Below, one piece after another: positions 44,974 through 53,252 of a stretch of DNA of 64,000 nt. Under the pieces are notes generated by a model. The model was not told the origin of the DNA and did not search any database. It was given only the letters and a program-made list of their open reading frames with translations. The stretch is from positions 1,240,001-1,304,000 of the forward strand of contig NZ_AP027368.1 of NCBI RefSeq assembly GCF_030296015.1, read 5' to 3'. The stretch is from Ferrimonas sp. YFM. Lineage in GTDB: Bacteria; Pseudomonadota; Gammaproteobacteria; Enterobacterales; Shewanellaceae. Within the stretch, counting starts at the first letter, position 1. The number at the start of each line of letters is the position of its first letter. The position numbers and the translations under genes were made by a program.

Positions 44974-45700
44974 GTCTTTGTTCGCGGATGCTTGGGATGG
45001 CAAGCTAGCACAGGCCCAATGTAATCCAGCGGTGCTCCCCTTAGCACGGTCACTCAGGCGCACACGGTCGCCCGGCGTCTTTGCTCGTGAGGACTTTGCG
45101 GAAATTGAAAGCCACTGGATCCCGGCGTGCGCCGGGAAGACGATTGTGCGTGTGGGTTCGGGAGCGCGCTGTTGCTCGCGGCAGTGCGTTCTGGGAGATT
45201 GCTCGATGAAGCAAGGGTACGTGTTTAGCTGAGCTTGCAGGCTCGCACAGGGCTGATGCATTTTTGCGGCGTTCCCCCTCGCACAGTCACTCCGGCGCAC
45301 ACGGTCGCCCAGTGTCTTTGCTCTTGAGGATTCTGCGGAGTTCTAAGGCCACTGGATCCCGGCGTGTGCCGGGAAGACGATTGTGCGTGTGAGTTGGGGA
45401 GCGCGTTGTCGCTGGCGGTAGTGGGTGCTGGGAGGTTGGCATTGGAATGCATGAGTTGGCCACCGATTGGTAAAGCTTGCTGAGGCAAGGAGTGTTGTAT
45501 CTGCCAGGCACGCACGGAGCCGATGCAATTTTGCGGCGCTCCCCCTCGCACAGTCACTCCGGCGCACACGGTCGCCCAGCGTCTTTGTTCGCAGGAACTG
45601 GGAGTGTTGTATCCGGCAGGCTCACACTGAGCCAACACAATCCAGCGGCGCTCCCCTTAGCACGGTCACTCCGGCGAACGCCGGAGCCCAGCGTCTTTGT
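44974..45700 (+). repeat. Cluster of inverted-arm palindromic repeat modules
   Basis: Inverted arms end near 45080, 45319, 45586 and 45700, and forward arms start at 45108 and 45345, giving modules 45108-45319 (212 bp) and 45345-45586 (about 242 bp). Several arms have a decayed palindrome reading GGCGCACACGGTCGCC. The interiors share GTGCGTGTG, GGGAGCGCG and CAGGCTCGCAC-like stretches. No gene is seen across this 800-bp interval. Confidence 0.8.
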
Positions 45701-45744
45701 TCAGGTAACTTTGAATGGTGTAACAGGCGGTTCGCTGAACCCCC

Positions 45745-45774
45745 AGAAAAACAAAAGGGCCCCGCAGGGCCCTT
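45745..45774 (-). terminator. Terminator of the dicarboxylate symporter gene
   Basis: On the - strand an AGGGCCC/GGGCCCT stem is followed by TTTGTTTTT. Confidence 0.85.
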
Positions 45775-45792
45775 GGTCACGTTAACTGGCGA

Positions 45793-47100
45793 TTAGGCGT
45801 TGTCAGCCTTGCGGTCGCCCATCAGGTGAGCACCGGCCAGGGGATCGTGGTAGACGTCGGCTTCAAACTCACCTTCGGACTTGGCCACAATCACGGTAAC
45901 GGCGGCATCACCGGTGACGTTCACCGCGGTGCGCACCATATCCAGCAGACGGTCCACACCCAGGATCAGGGCGATACCCTCAACAGGCAGGCCTACCTGG
46001 TTCAGTACCATGGCCAGCATCACCAGGCCGACGCCGGGTACACCGGCGGTGCCGATGGAGGCCAGGGTGGCGGTGATGATCACCATGATGTAGTCACCAA
46101 TGGTCAGATCGATGCCAAACACCTGGGCGATAAACACCGTGGCCACACCCTGCATGATGGCGGTACCGTCCATGTTGATGGTGGCACCCAGGGGCAGGGA
46201 GAAGGAGCTGATGTTGTTGTGCACACCCAGACGGTAGTTGGCGTTCTCAATGGTAACCGGCAGGGTCGCGTTGGAGCTGGCGGTGGAGAACGCGAACAGC
46301 TGAACACTGCGCATCTTCTTCAGGAAGGTGATGGGGTTCAGGCCGGTGGTTACCTTCAGCAGAGTGGGGTAGGTCACCAGGCCGTGGATGAACAGCACCG
46401 CCAGTACCAGGAAGAAGTACTTGATGACGCTTCCGAAGGTTTCCAGACCCAGGGTCAGCGCCAGCTTGGCCATCAGGGCGAATACGCCGTAGGGGGCCAG
46501 CTGCATCAGGATGGTGACCAGCTTCATCACCACTTCGTTGATGTCTTCGAAGAAGTTACGTACCCGGGCACCACGCTCGCCGCTCTGGCTGATGGCCACA
46601 CCGAAGATGATGGCGAAGACGATGATCTGCAGCATGGAGCCTTTGGCCATGGCATCGATGGGGTTGCTGGGGACAATGTTCACCAGCACCTGGCTCAGCG
46701 GTGGCGCCGCTTTGGCATCAAAGGCCAGGCCTTCTGCCGCCAGGGAGGCGTTGCCAGGCTGCACGATGATGGCTGCGGTGATCGCCAGGGTGATGGCGAT
46801 GGCGGTGGTGGTCAGGTAGAACGCCAGGGTTTTGCCACCGAGGCGGCCCAGCTTGCCTGGATCAGACAGGGAGGCGGTACCACACACCAGGGATACGAAT
46901 ACCAGGGGGACCACCAGCATCTTCAGCGAGGAAACGAAGATGTTTCCGATAACGCTGAACAGGCCGTCCACCAGATAGGTTTCTACCAGCTCACTGCCTG
47001 GGAAAAGGACCCGCAACAATCCGCCGATGGCAATACCGGCGAACATGCCAATCAAAATCTTGGCAGTCAGACCCATTTTCTTTTGCATTTTTTCAGACAT
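45793..47100 (-). CDS. Dicarboxylate/amino acid:cation symporter (GltP/DctA family)
   Basis: A 435-residue transporter with eight helices and two re-entrant hairpins. Family marks are LKMLVVPLVFVSLVCG, AFSTASSNATLPVTIENA (serine-rich hairpin 1), NMDGTAIMQGVATVFIAQ and GVDRLLDMVRTAVNVTGDA (substrate-binding Asp, Arg and Asn). It imports glutamate, aspartate or C4-dicarboxylates with Na+ or H+. The exact substrate is not decidable. It is monocistronic and divergent from the Ig-like lipoprotein gene. Confidence 0.93.
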   Translation of the reverse strand: MSEKMQKKMGLTAKILIGMFAGIAIGGLLRVLFPGSELVETYLVDGLFSVIGNIFVSSLKMLVVPLVFVSLVCGTASLSDPGKLGRLGGKTLAFYLTTTAIAITLAITAAIIVQPGNASLAAEGLAFDAKAAPPLSQVLVNIVPSNPIDAMAKGSMLQIIVFAIIFGVAISQSGERGARVRNFFEDINEVVMKLVTILMQLAPYGVFALMAKLALTLGLETFGSVIKYFFLVLAVLFIHGLVTYPTLLKVTTGLNPITFLKKMRSVQLFAFSTASSNATLPVTIENANYRLGVHNNISSFSLPLGATINMDGTAIMQGVATVFIAQVFGIDLTIGDYIMVIITATLASIGTAGVPGVGLVMLAMVLNQVGLPVEGIALILGVDRLLDMVRTAVNVTGDAAVTVIVAKSEGEFEADVYHDPLAGAHLMGDRKADNA

Positions 47101-47316
47101 GCAACTTCCTTCATTCGGTTCTCTTTTTTATTTGCGGCCTAAGCCTAGCAGGAACTTTGCAGCGGAAAAAAGGGGGTAAATGTAGAAATCTGCAATCTCA
47201 ATGGGTTGATATTGCTTTGATGATGGTTCGGGGTGGCAAACTCGTTGTGAGTGATTAGTCTTAAGGTTGTCGGGATGCTAAGGAGTGGTGTCCCCGGTGT
47301 GACAGGGAGTCCCACA

Positions 47317-50300
47317 ATGGATTTTGTCATTCGTCAGATTTTTGTCTCTTTTTTTCTGATTTTGTTGGTGAGTTGCGGAGGTGGGGATGGCCTCGAGGAG
47401 GGCAGTGCAGAGGAATCCCCTGCCACGTATGCCCTGAGTTTGCAACTGCTTAATGGGTCAGGACAGCAGGTTGAGCAGTTTTTTTCCAGTGAAGAGTTGC
47501 AGCTGGTTGCTCGCCTGAGCTCTGTCAGAGGAAGCGTTGCTTCCAGAGATCTCAGCATTGAGATCAGCGGCTCCAAGATGGAGACTGCGCTCTCTTACCA
47601 GCTTTCCACCAATGGCGCCGGGGAGGCCAGGGTCACCCTGGCTGCGGGCAGCCTCAAAGGGCAGGGGGAGGTCCGGGGCAGCTATGGCACCCAGGCCCAA
47701 GTGAGCACCCCCTTTGATGCCCAAACCCTGAATCTCGAGCTGACCCTTACCGATACTCAGGGCCAGCCTCTGCAGACCCTCTCTTCCACCCAGCCCGGTC
47801 AGCTTCGGGCGCACCTGACCGATGATGGCCAGCCTCTGGCCGACACCCTGGTGAGCTTTACCCTGGGCGAGGTGGGGGCGATGACCCCCTCCATGGGCAC
47901 CGCCCTGACCGACGCTGAAGGCATCGCCAGTGTCACCCTGCTGGCGGGCAGCGACGCCGGTGCGGGCCTGGTGCACGGCGCGGTCAGCATAGAGGGTACG
48001 GTGCTAAGCCGATCCCTGGCCTTTGCCACCTTAGGAGAGGAGAGTGCCGGCGAGACCGCAGGCGGGGAGCAGTTGCAGCTGTCGCTGGTAAGCAGCCAGA
48101 GTGGCGCGGCCACCAGTCAGATCTCCGCCTCGGACCCCGGATTGATTCAGGTGCAGTTGCTCGATGCTTCTCAGCAGCCTGTAATGGGACGGGTGGTGAG
48201 CTTCAGCACCACCCTGGGCCAGTTTCTGCCTGCCAGCGCCACCGCCCTGACCGACAGCAACGGCCGCGCCAGCATCTTGCTCAAGGCGGGTAGCGTGCAG
48301 GGGGCTGCGGAGGTGGAGGCCAGCTTCGATTCGGTGACCAGCCGCCTGGGCTTTGTCACCCTGGGGGATGAGATTGACCCCAGCTCGGTGGTGCCGGAAA
48401 TTGCCCTGGCCCTGTATGACTGCAGCGCAGCTTCGGGCTGGGATCGCAGCGCCCGCAATTTCGAGGTGTGCCAGGCCACCTCCAACATCACCAATACCCA
48501 GCCCGGGATCATCGCCATTACTCTGACCCAAAGCGGCAGCGACCAGCCCCTGGCCCAGCGGCTGGTGACCGCGTCCACTACCTTGGGGGCCATCAGCCCG
48601 GCGGCAGGCACCGCCATCACCGATGCCCAGGGGCGGGCCCTGCTGGATCTCTATGCCAATGGCGACCTCGGCGCCGGCGAGCTGACCGTGGGCATCGCCA
48701 ACCAGTCCCAGCAACTGGCGTTTGAGGTGGGCAGGGTGAGCGTCAGCCTGTCGGTCAGCAATTCCCTGGATAGCCAGACCTTGCCCGCCGGCGGCAGCGC
48801 CATCATCCGGGTGGAAACCCTGAATCCGGATGGCTCCCTGGCGGTGGACCAGCCGCTTGAGCTGGAGCTCAGCTCCCAGTGCGCCGCGGCCGGGCTGGCG
48901 GTCATCGACTCCCCGGTGACCACGGTGGCCGGAGTGGGGCTGGCCACCTACCTGGCACAGGGATGTCAGGGCGAGGACAGGATCAGCGTCAGTGCCCAGA
49001 CCGGTGGCAGCACCGTGGTGGGCCAGACCCTGGTACAGGTGGCGGACGCGGCCATCGGCTCGCTGCAGTTTGTCTCGGCCGAGCCCGGCTTGCTGGCGCT
49101 CAAAGGCAGTGGCGGCATCCAGGGGGCCGGGGTGCGCTCCGAAACCGCCCTGGTCAGTTTCCGGCTGCTGGACCAGTCCGGTGCGGCGGCGACCCAGGAG
49201 AAGGTGTGCTTCGAGCTCTCCACCGAGGTGGGTGGTTTGACCCTAAGCCCCGAGCCTCTGCCGCAGGATCTGGCGGATTGTCCCAATGTGCCTGAAGGCA
49301 CCTCGGATCTCAGCCGCTTCGCCGTGGGTTACTCCAACGGTGAGGGGGTGGTGTCGGTGACCGTGGGCGCCGGGGATGTGCCGACTCAGGTGAAGGTGTT
49401 TGCGGTGTGGGCCGGCAGCGACAGTGGCGGTCACCCTGCGGTGGTGTCGAACCTCTCCGATGCCCTGGTGGTGACCACGGGGCTGGCGGACGACAACAGC
49501 CTCTCCCTGAGCGCCAGCGTGCTCAATCCCGAGGCCTGGGAGTTCGACGGTGAACAGGTGCTGCTGACCATGATGGCGGCGGATCACTTCAATAACCCGG
49601 TCCCGGACGGCACCATGGTGGTGTTTACCACCGAGGGGGGCGCCATCGATGCCAGTTGTGAAACCGGCCCCAAGGATGACCGCCCCAACCCCGAGGGGGC
49701 CTGTCAGGTGGCCTGGCGCAGCCAGAGCCCAAGGCCCTTTGCCTCAACCCCCGTCAGCTGTCCCGATGCTTCCCTGCCTCCCTGTCTGGGGGCCACCATG
49801 GCCGATCACGTCAGTGGCCAGGACTCCATCATCGCCGAGCCCAGGCCCGGGCGCGCCTCGGTGATGGTGCGGCTCATTGGCGAAGAGAGCTTCGTGGATC
49901 TTAATGGCAACGGGGTGTTTGATGGCGCGCCGGAGACCTTTGTCGACCGCACCGAGGCGTTCCGGGATGACAATGAGGATGAGCACTATCGTAACTACAG
50001 CACCGATGGCTTGAGCGTGAGTGGGGCGGTGCCCGCCGGGGCCGTGGAGGAGGAGTTCTTCGACTATGACAATGATGGTCAGTTTGATGGCGTGGATGGC
50101 CTCTATACCGGCCTGCTTTGCCACGGGGATGCGGCGGCTCAGTGCGTGGATACCGGGTTGGATCCTCAGCACGCCCAATTGATGCTGTGGCGTAACCTGA
50201 CTCTGGTGATGTCCGGCAGTGTACCCTTTGGCAAACTGCGTCAGGTGGGCAGCGGCGGCGCGCTCGAGAACGTCAGTCAGTTGGATCTGGTGAGCAACGC

Positions 50301-50574
50301 CAGTCAGTCAGTGCTGCTGTTCCTCTCTGATGAGAACAACAACCCGCTGCCCTACGGCACCACCATCACCGCATCCGCCTCCAACGGTGAGCTGGTGGGG
50401 GTGACCGAATACAGCGTGGGCAGCACCAACAGCCTGATTCCCATGGCCTTTGGCTTTACCGTCGAGCAGGAGACCAGCCCCAATGAGCGCACCCTGGGCA
50501 GCCTGTTTATTACGGTGACCACCCCCAAGGGCAGTCCGGCCTCCTTCTCGGTGTCGGTGCTGGACGGCGGGTAG
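47317..50574 (+). CDS. Large surface lipoprotein with tandem bacterial Ig-like domains
   Basis: 1085 residues from ATG 47317, with GGGAG upstream. The signal peptide ends in a lipobox (ILLVSCGGG), so it is lipid-anchored. The body is a series of about 100-residue Big1/invasin-like domains. Each has GTALTDAEGIASVTLLAGS or a variant (GTAITDAQGRALLDLYA, SATALTDSNGRASILLKAGS), showing at least four related units between residues 130 and 480. The C-terminal half has Asp/Asn-rich acidic loops (DLNGNGVFDG, DYDNDGQFDG) likely to bind calcium. A role in surface adhesion or envelope structure is inferred from the fold. Confidence 0.85.
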   Translation: MDFVIRQIFVSFFLILLVSCGGGDGLEEGSAEESPATYALSLQLLNGSGQQVEQFFSSEELQLVARLSSVRGSVASRDLSIEISGSKMETALSYQLSTNGAGEARVTLAAGSLKGQGEVRGSYGTQAQVSTPFDAQTLNLELTLTDTQGQPLQTLSSTQPGQLRAHLTDDGQPLADTLVSFTLGEVGAMTPSMGTALTDAEGIASVTLLAGSDAGAGLVHGAVSIEGTVLSRSLAFATLGEESAGETAGGEQLQLSLVSSQSGAATSQISASDPGLIQVQLLDASQQPVMGRVVSFSTTLGQFLPASATALTDSNGRASILLKAGSVQGAAEVEASFDSVTSRLGFVTLGDEIDPSSVVPEIALALYDCSAASGWDRSARNFEVCQATSNITNTQPGIIAITLTQSGSDQPLAQRLVTASTTLGAISPAAGTAITDAQGRALLDLYANGDLGAGELTVGIANQSQQLAFEVGRVSVSLSVSNSLDSQTLPAGGSAIIRVETLNPDGSLAVDQPLELELSSQCAAAGLAVIDSPVTTVAGVGLATYLAQGCQGEDRISVSAQTGGSTVVGQTLVQVADAAIGSLQFVSAEPGLLALKGSGGIQGAGVRSETALVSFRLLDQSGAAATQEKVCFELSTEVGGLTLSPEPLPQDLADCPNVPEGTSDLSRFAVGYSNGEGVVSVTVGAGDVPTQVKVFAVWAGSDSGGHPAVVSNLSDALVVTTGLADDNSLSLSASVLNPEAWEFDGEQVLLTMMAADHFNNPVPDGTMVVFTTEGGAIDASCETGPKDDRPNPEGACQVAWRSQSPRPFASTPVSCPDASLPPCLGATMADHVSGQDSIIAEPRPGRASVMVRLIGEESFVDLNGNGVFDGAPETFVDRTEAFRDDNEDEHYRNYSTDGLSVSGAVPAGAVEEEFFDYDNDGQFDGVDGLYTGLLCHGDAAAQCVDTGLDPQHAQLMLWRNLTLVMSGSVPFGKLRQVGSGGALENVSQLDLVSNASQSVLLFLSDENNNPLPYGTTITASASNGELVGVTEYSVGSTNSLIPMAFGFTVEQETSPNERTLGSLFITVTTPKGSPASFSVSVLDGG

Positions 50575-51204
50575 AAGCCTCTCGAAAGTGGTTGGCTATA
50601 TATAGTGGGATCAGGGGCAAAAACTGCCCACGAAGTTTGAGCTGCATCGGGAGGGCCACCTCCCGGTGTGGGCTCGGGCTTACGGACTTGGGGCAGACAG
50701 GTTCGTAATCAGTCGATTCAATCCTGCGGCGCTCCCTCTAGCACAGTCACTCCGGCGAACGCCGGAGCCCAGTGTCTTTGATTTTTAGGACTTTGCGGTG
50801 GTTGAAAGACACTGGATCCCGGCGTGCGCCGGGAAGACGATTGTGCGTGTTGGCAGGGGAGCGCGTTGTCGCTGGCGAATGTGGGTGCTGAGAGAGTGTT
50901 GAATCAAAGCGATTTATTTAGCTGAATTTGCAGACTCGCATGATGCTGACGCAATTCTGCGGCGTTCCCCCTCGCACAGTCGCTCCGGTGTGCGCGGTCA
51001 CCCAGCGTCTTTGCTCACAGGAACTGGGAATGTTGTATCTAGCCGATTCGCACAGAGCTGGCTTAACCCTGCGGCGCTCCCCCTAGCACAGTCACTCCGG
51101 CGAACGCCGGAGCCCAGTGTCTTTAGGTCGCGGAGTCTGGGTATGCTCCGGAAACAGTTCCTGTCCGACTCAAAGGCACCCCCTCAGTTTTCTAAATCCC
51201 CCAA
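50575..51204 (+). repeat. Intergenic repeat cluster with four arms
   Basis: Inverted arms end near 50781, 51015 and 51124, and a forward arm starts at 50805. The module 50805-51015 is about 211 bp. It is the same family as the cluster at 44974. No gene is seen in this 630-bp gap. Confidence 0.8.
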
Positions 51205-51233
51205 CAAAAAAGGAGAGCCGCGGCTCTCCTTTT
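51205..51233 (-). terminator. Terminator of dusC
   Basis: A perfect AAGGAGAGCC/GGCTCTCCTT stem with almost no loop. It has T runs on both strands, so it may act in both directions. Confidence 0.85.
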
Positions 51234-51239
51234 CTCTCT

Positions 51240-52226
51240 TTATATAGAGGGGAACACCGGCTCGCCCTTCTGCTCCAGTTCGAACGCTCTATCCTGCTCC
51301 CGCTTGAGCAACTCGACGATGGCGTCGACGCAGCGCAGAACTCGCAGCTCCACGAAGAAGGGCTCCGCCTCTGGGTATTGCATCAGGATATAGCGCAGCC
51401 ACTGCTTAACGCGGTTGGGGAAGTAGATGGACTTCTCTCCGCTGATCTCCCGCTCTGCGTAATCGGCCATCAGCGCCGCCACCTGCGACCAGGAGTAGGC
51501 GGACTCGGTGCCGCGCACCACGTTGGCCAGGTTGGGCACCGCCAGGGCGCCGCGGCCCAGCATGATGTCTTCACAGCCACTCAGTTGCTGACAGGCCAGG
51601 GCATCGGCCCGGTTCCAGATTTCCCCGTTGGCGATCACCGGAATGGACAGCGCTTTGGCGATGGGGGCGATGGCGGTCCACTTTATTCGTTCGGCCCGGT
51701 AGCCATCCTCTTTGGTGCGGGCGTGAACTACCAGCTCTGCGGCACCGCCGCTGGCGGCGGCATCGGCGATCTCCATGGCTCTGTCGCCGCTGTCCCAGCC
51801 CAAGCGAACCTTGGCGGTGACCGGCAGATGAGCGGGCACGGCGGCGCGTACCTGGCGGACCACCTGGTGGATCTGTTCCGGGGTTTTCAGCATTACCGCG
51901 CCACCATTGGAGCGGTTGACCGATTTGGCGGGACAGCCGAAGTTCAGATCGATGCCTGGCGAGCCTAACTCCGCGGCCACCGCGGCGTTTTCGGCCATCC
52001 ACTGTGGGTGCTGTCCCAGCAATTGAACTCGCACCGGGGTGCCGGCCAGGGTTTTCCCCCCCTGATCCAACTCGGGACAGAGACGGCGAAATACCTTTGC
52101 CGGCAGCAGCTGTTCCACCACCCGAACGAATTCGGTGACGCACAAATCGTAACTGTTTATCTCTGTGAACACTTGCCGCATCAGGGGATCCATCACCCCT
52201 TCCATCGGCGCCAGAATCACTCTCAT
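51240..52226 (-). CDS. dusC: tRNA-dihydrouridine(16) synthase
   Basis: A 328-residue FMN TIM-barrel enzyme that reduces U16 of tRNA. MRVILAPMEGVMDPLMRQ is the start signature, DLNFGCPAKSVNRSNGGAVML holds the catalytic cysteine (about residue 98), VTAKVRLGW and VVHARTKEDGY the flavin and tRNA contacts, and ANGEIWNRADA and MLGRGAL the C-terminal FMN loop. EFVRVVEQLLP near residue 33 is typical of DusC rather than DusA or DusB. It is divergent from the copper-peptide precursor gene, with 225 bp between. Confidence 0.93.
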   Translation of the reverse strand: MRVILAPMEGVMDPLMRQVFTEINSYDLCVTEFVRVVEQLLPAKVFRRLCPELDQGGKTLAGTPVRVQLLGQHPQWMAENAAVAAELGSPGIDLNFGCPAKSVNRSNGGAVMLKTPEQIHQVVRQVRAAVPAHLPVTAKVRLGWDSGDRAMEIADAAASGGAAELVVHARTKEDGYRAERIKWTAIAPIAKALSIPVIANGEIWNRADALACQQLSGCEDIMLGRGALAVPNLANVVRGTESAYSWSQVAALMADYAEREISGEKSIYFPNRVKQWLRYILMQYPEAEPFFVELRVLRCVDAIVELLKREQDRAFELEQKGEPVFPSI

Positions 52227-52300
52227 AGCCCGCCAAACCCACTTCTATCAAGGCGCGACAGTGTACCAGCACCTTGAGGTTGCATCATCCCTAACAGGAT

Positions 52301-52451
52301 AAAACCGGCTTGAAAACCGGCAAGATCAAAAAAAGTTGTTATATTGTGAAATAGATCCTGAGGTCGCTGGGTCTATTCTCGTAAGCCAGCGAACTACGGC
52401 GCTGGGTTAACAATGGTTTAAAAATCGAAGATATAGAGAAGGAAGCTTAAG
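52301..52451 (+). promoter_or_regulatory. Upstream region of the copper-peptide operon
   Basis: It holds a direct repeat AAAACCGGCTTG / AAAACCGGCAAG (52301-52312, 52313-52324), a 7-bp inverted repeat TCGCTGG...CCAGCGA (52364-52370, 52386-52392) and a second GCTGGGT at 52401. These could be regulator sites. No convincing sigma-70 boxes. The ribosome-binding site GAAGGAAG at 52439-52446 precedes the ATG at 52452. Confidence 0.4.
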
Positions 52452-52880
52452 ATGAATACTATGAAGAAAACCACTGTTGCTGCAGCTTTGGGTCTGTGTG
52501 TAGCTGGCGTATCCATGGGCGCTGCGGCGGCCGATACCAACCCCTTTGCCGCTCAGGAACTGACCGCGGGTTACCAGCTGGACGGTGACAAGCACAAAGA
52601 AGGTAAGTGTGGCGAAGGTAAGTGCGGCGGCGAGTCCAAGGGTAAAGAGGGCAAGTGCGGCGAAGGTAAGTGCGGCGGCGAGTCCAAAGGTAAAGAGGGC
52701 AAGTGCGGCGAAGGTAAGTGCGGCGGCGAGTCCAAGGGTAAAGAGGGCAAGTGCGGCGAAGGTAAGTGCGGCGGCGAGTCCAAGGCCAAAGAGGGCAAGT
52801 GCGGCGAAGGTAAGTGCGGCGGCGAGTCCAAGTCCAAAGAGGGCAAGTGTGGCGAAGGTAAGTGCGGTGGCGCTGCCTAA
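52452..52880 (+). CDS. hvfA: EGKCG-repeat RiPP precursor, HvfA/bufferin-like copper-binding peptide
   Basis: 142 residues. Residues 1-27 form a Sec signal peptide (MKKTTVAAALGLCVAGVSMG, then AAAA), so the mature peptide is exported. Residues 28-49 are a short spacer. From residue 50 to the end, the motif EGKCG occurs twelve times as six doublets, each EGKCGEGKCG followed by GESKGK (or KAK, KSK), with a strict 16-residue period and one Cys per motif. EGKCG is the motif whose cysteine is turned by MNIO enzymes into a thiooxazole or oxazolone-thioamide that binds copper. The MNIO and partner genes follow. Whether all twelve sites are modified is unknown. Start choice is supported by GAAGGAAG upstream. 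ATG 52461 is an alternative. Confidence 0.88.
   Translation: MNTMKKTTVAAALGLCVAGVSMGAAAADTNPFAAQELTAGYQLDGDKHKEGKCGEGKCGGESKGKEGKCGEGKCGGESKGKEGKCGEGKCGGESKGKEGKCGEGKCGGESKAKEGKCGEGKCGGESKSKEGKCGEGKCGGAA
52599..52877 (+). repeat. 48-bp coding tandem repeat in the RiPP precursor
   Basis: Six units of 48 bp (the last truncated) encode the EGKCG doublets. Units 2 to 5 differ by only a few silent changes, indicating recent unit duplication. Copy number is likely to vary between strains. Confidence 0.9.
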
Positions 52881-52903
52881 GGTCCCAGCCTGACCTAACC
52901 TCA

Positions 52904-52932
52904 GAGAAAGGCTGGCGTTTGCCAGCCTTCTC
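52904..52932 (+). terminator. Hairpin after the precursor gene (attenuator or processing site)
   Basis: A long stem GAGAAGGCTGGC-like / GCCAGCCTTCTC with a short TTT loop. It has no T run after it, so partial termination or RNA stabilisation is more likely than full stop. It would keep precursor output above that of the enzymes. Confidence 0.6.
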
Positions 52933-52936
52933 ATTA

Positions 52937-53177
52937 GGGTCTGTAGACCTTCGCTGATTGCTTTTGCGCCAGAAGCACTTTGATGTGTTGATGACTATCG
53001 AGTTTCGCGAAGGCATCTTGATGATATAAGCGATACTGGCGCCCTGCGGGGCTGGACTGACGACGACCACTCTGTGTCGCTCGATTTTGACGTAGGACCA
53101 CTATGCCTGCAATCGAGCTCCGTGATTGCTCGCCGTCATCCTCAGCCAAAAATTTACCACCGAAGATCAACAGACCC
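52937..53177 (+). mobile_element. MITE-like element inserted inside the RiPP operon
   Basis: 241 bp with terminal inverted repeats GGGTCTGT[A/T]GA[C/T]CTTCG (15 of 17 matching), flanked by TA on both sides as a target duplication. It has no complete gene. An open frame on the - strand (KFLAEDDGEQSRSSIAG and on) may be a remnant. It is related by its end to the sequence starting at 63851. Family (IS630- or IS5-like) is not settled. Confidence 0.7.
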
Positions 53178-53200
53178 TAGGCGATGGAAACCAGATTCAT

Positions 53201-53232
53201 ATGGATTAATGTTGCAGTCAGCCTTAATCCAT
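53201..53232 (+). promoter_or_regulatory. 9-bp inverted repeat before the MNIO gene
   Basis: ATGGATTAA and TTAATCCAT, a perfect pair with a 14-base gap, just upstream of the ribosome-binding site AGAAGGAG. It could be an operator or translation-controlling hairpin. Confidence 0.45.
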
Positions 53233-53252
53233 AGGATCAGAAGGAGAGCAGT

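Noticed and set aside
45826-47142. 438-codon open frame on the + strand
   Set aside because: Antisense shadow of the dicarboxylate symporter gene.
52406-52430. GTTAAC ... CGAA as an ECF-sigma promoter of the RiPP operon
   Set aside because: Spacing is 14 bases and the -35 match is weak. Not enough to call.
52585-52893. Alternative frame through the precursor repeats (KVSAAASPRVKRAS repeats) and antisense Pro/His/Leu repeats
   Set aside because: Any frame through a 48-bp repeat stays open. Only the EGKCG frame has a signal peptide, a ribosome-binding site and matching downstream enzymes.
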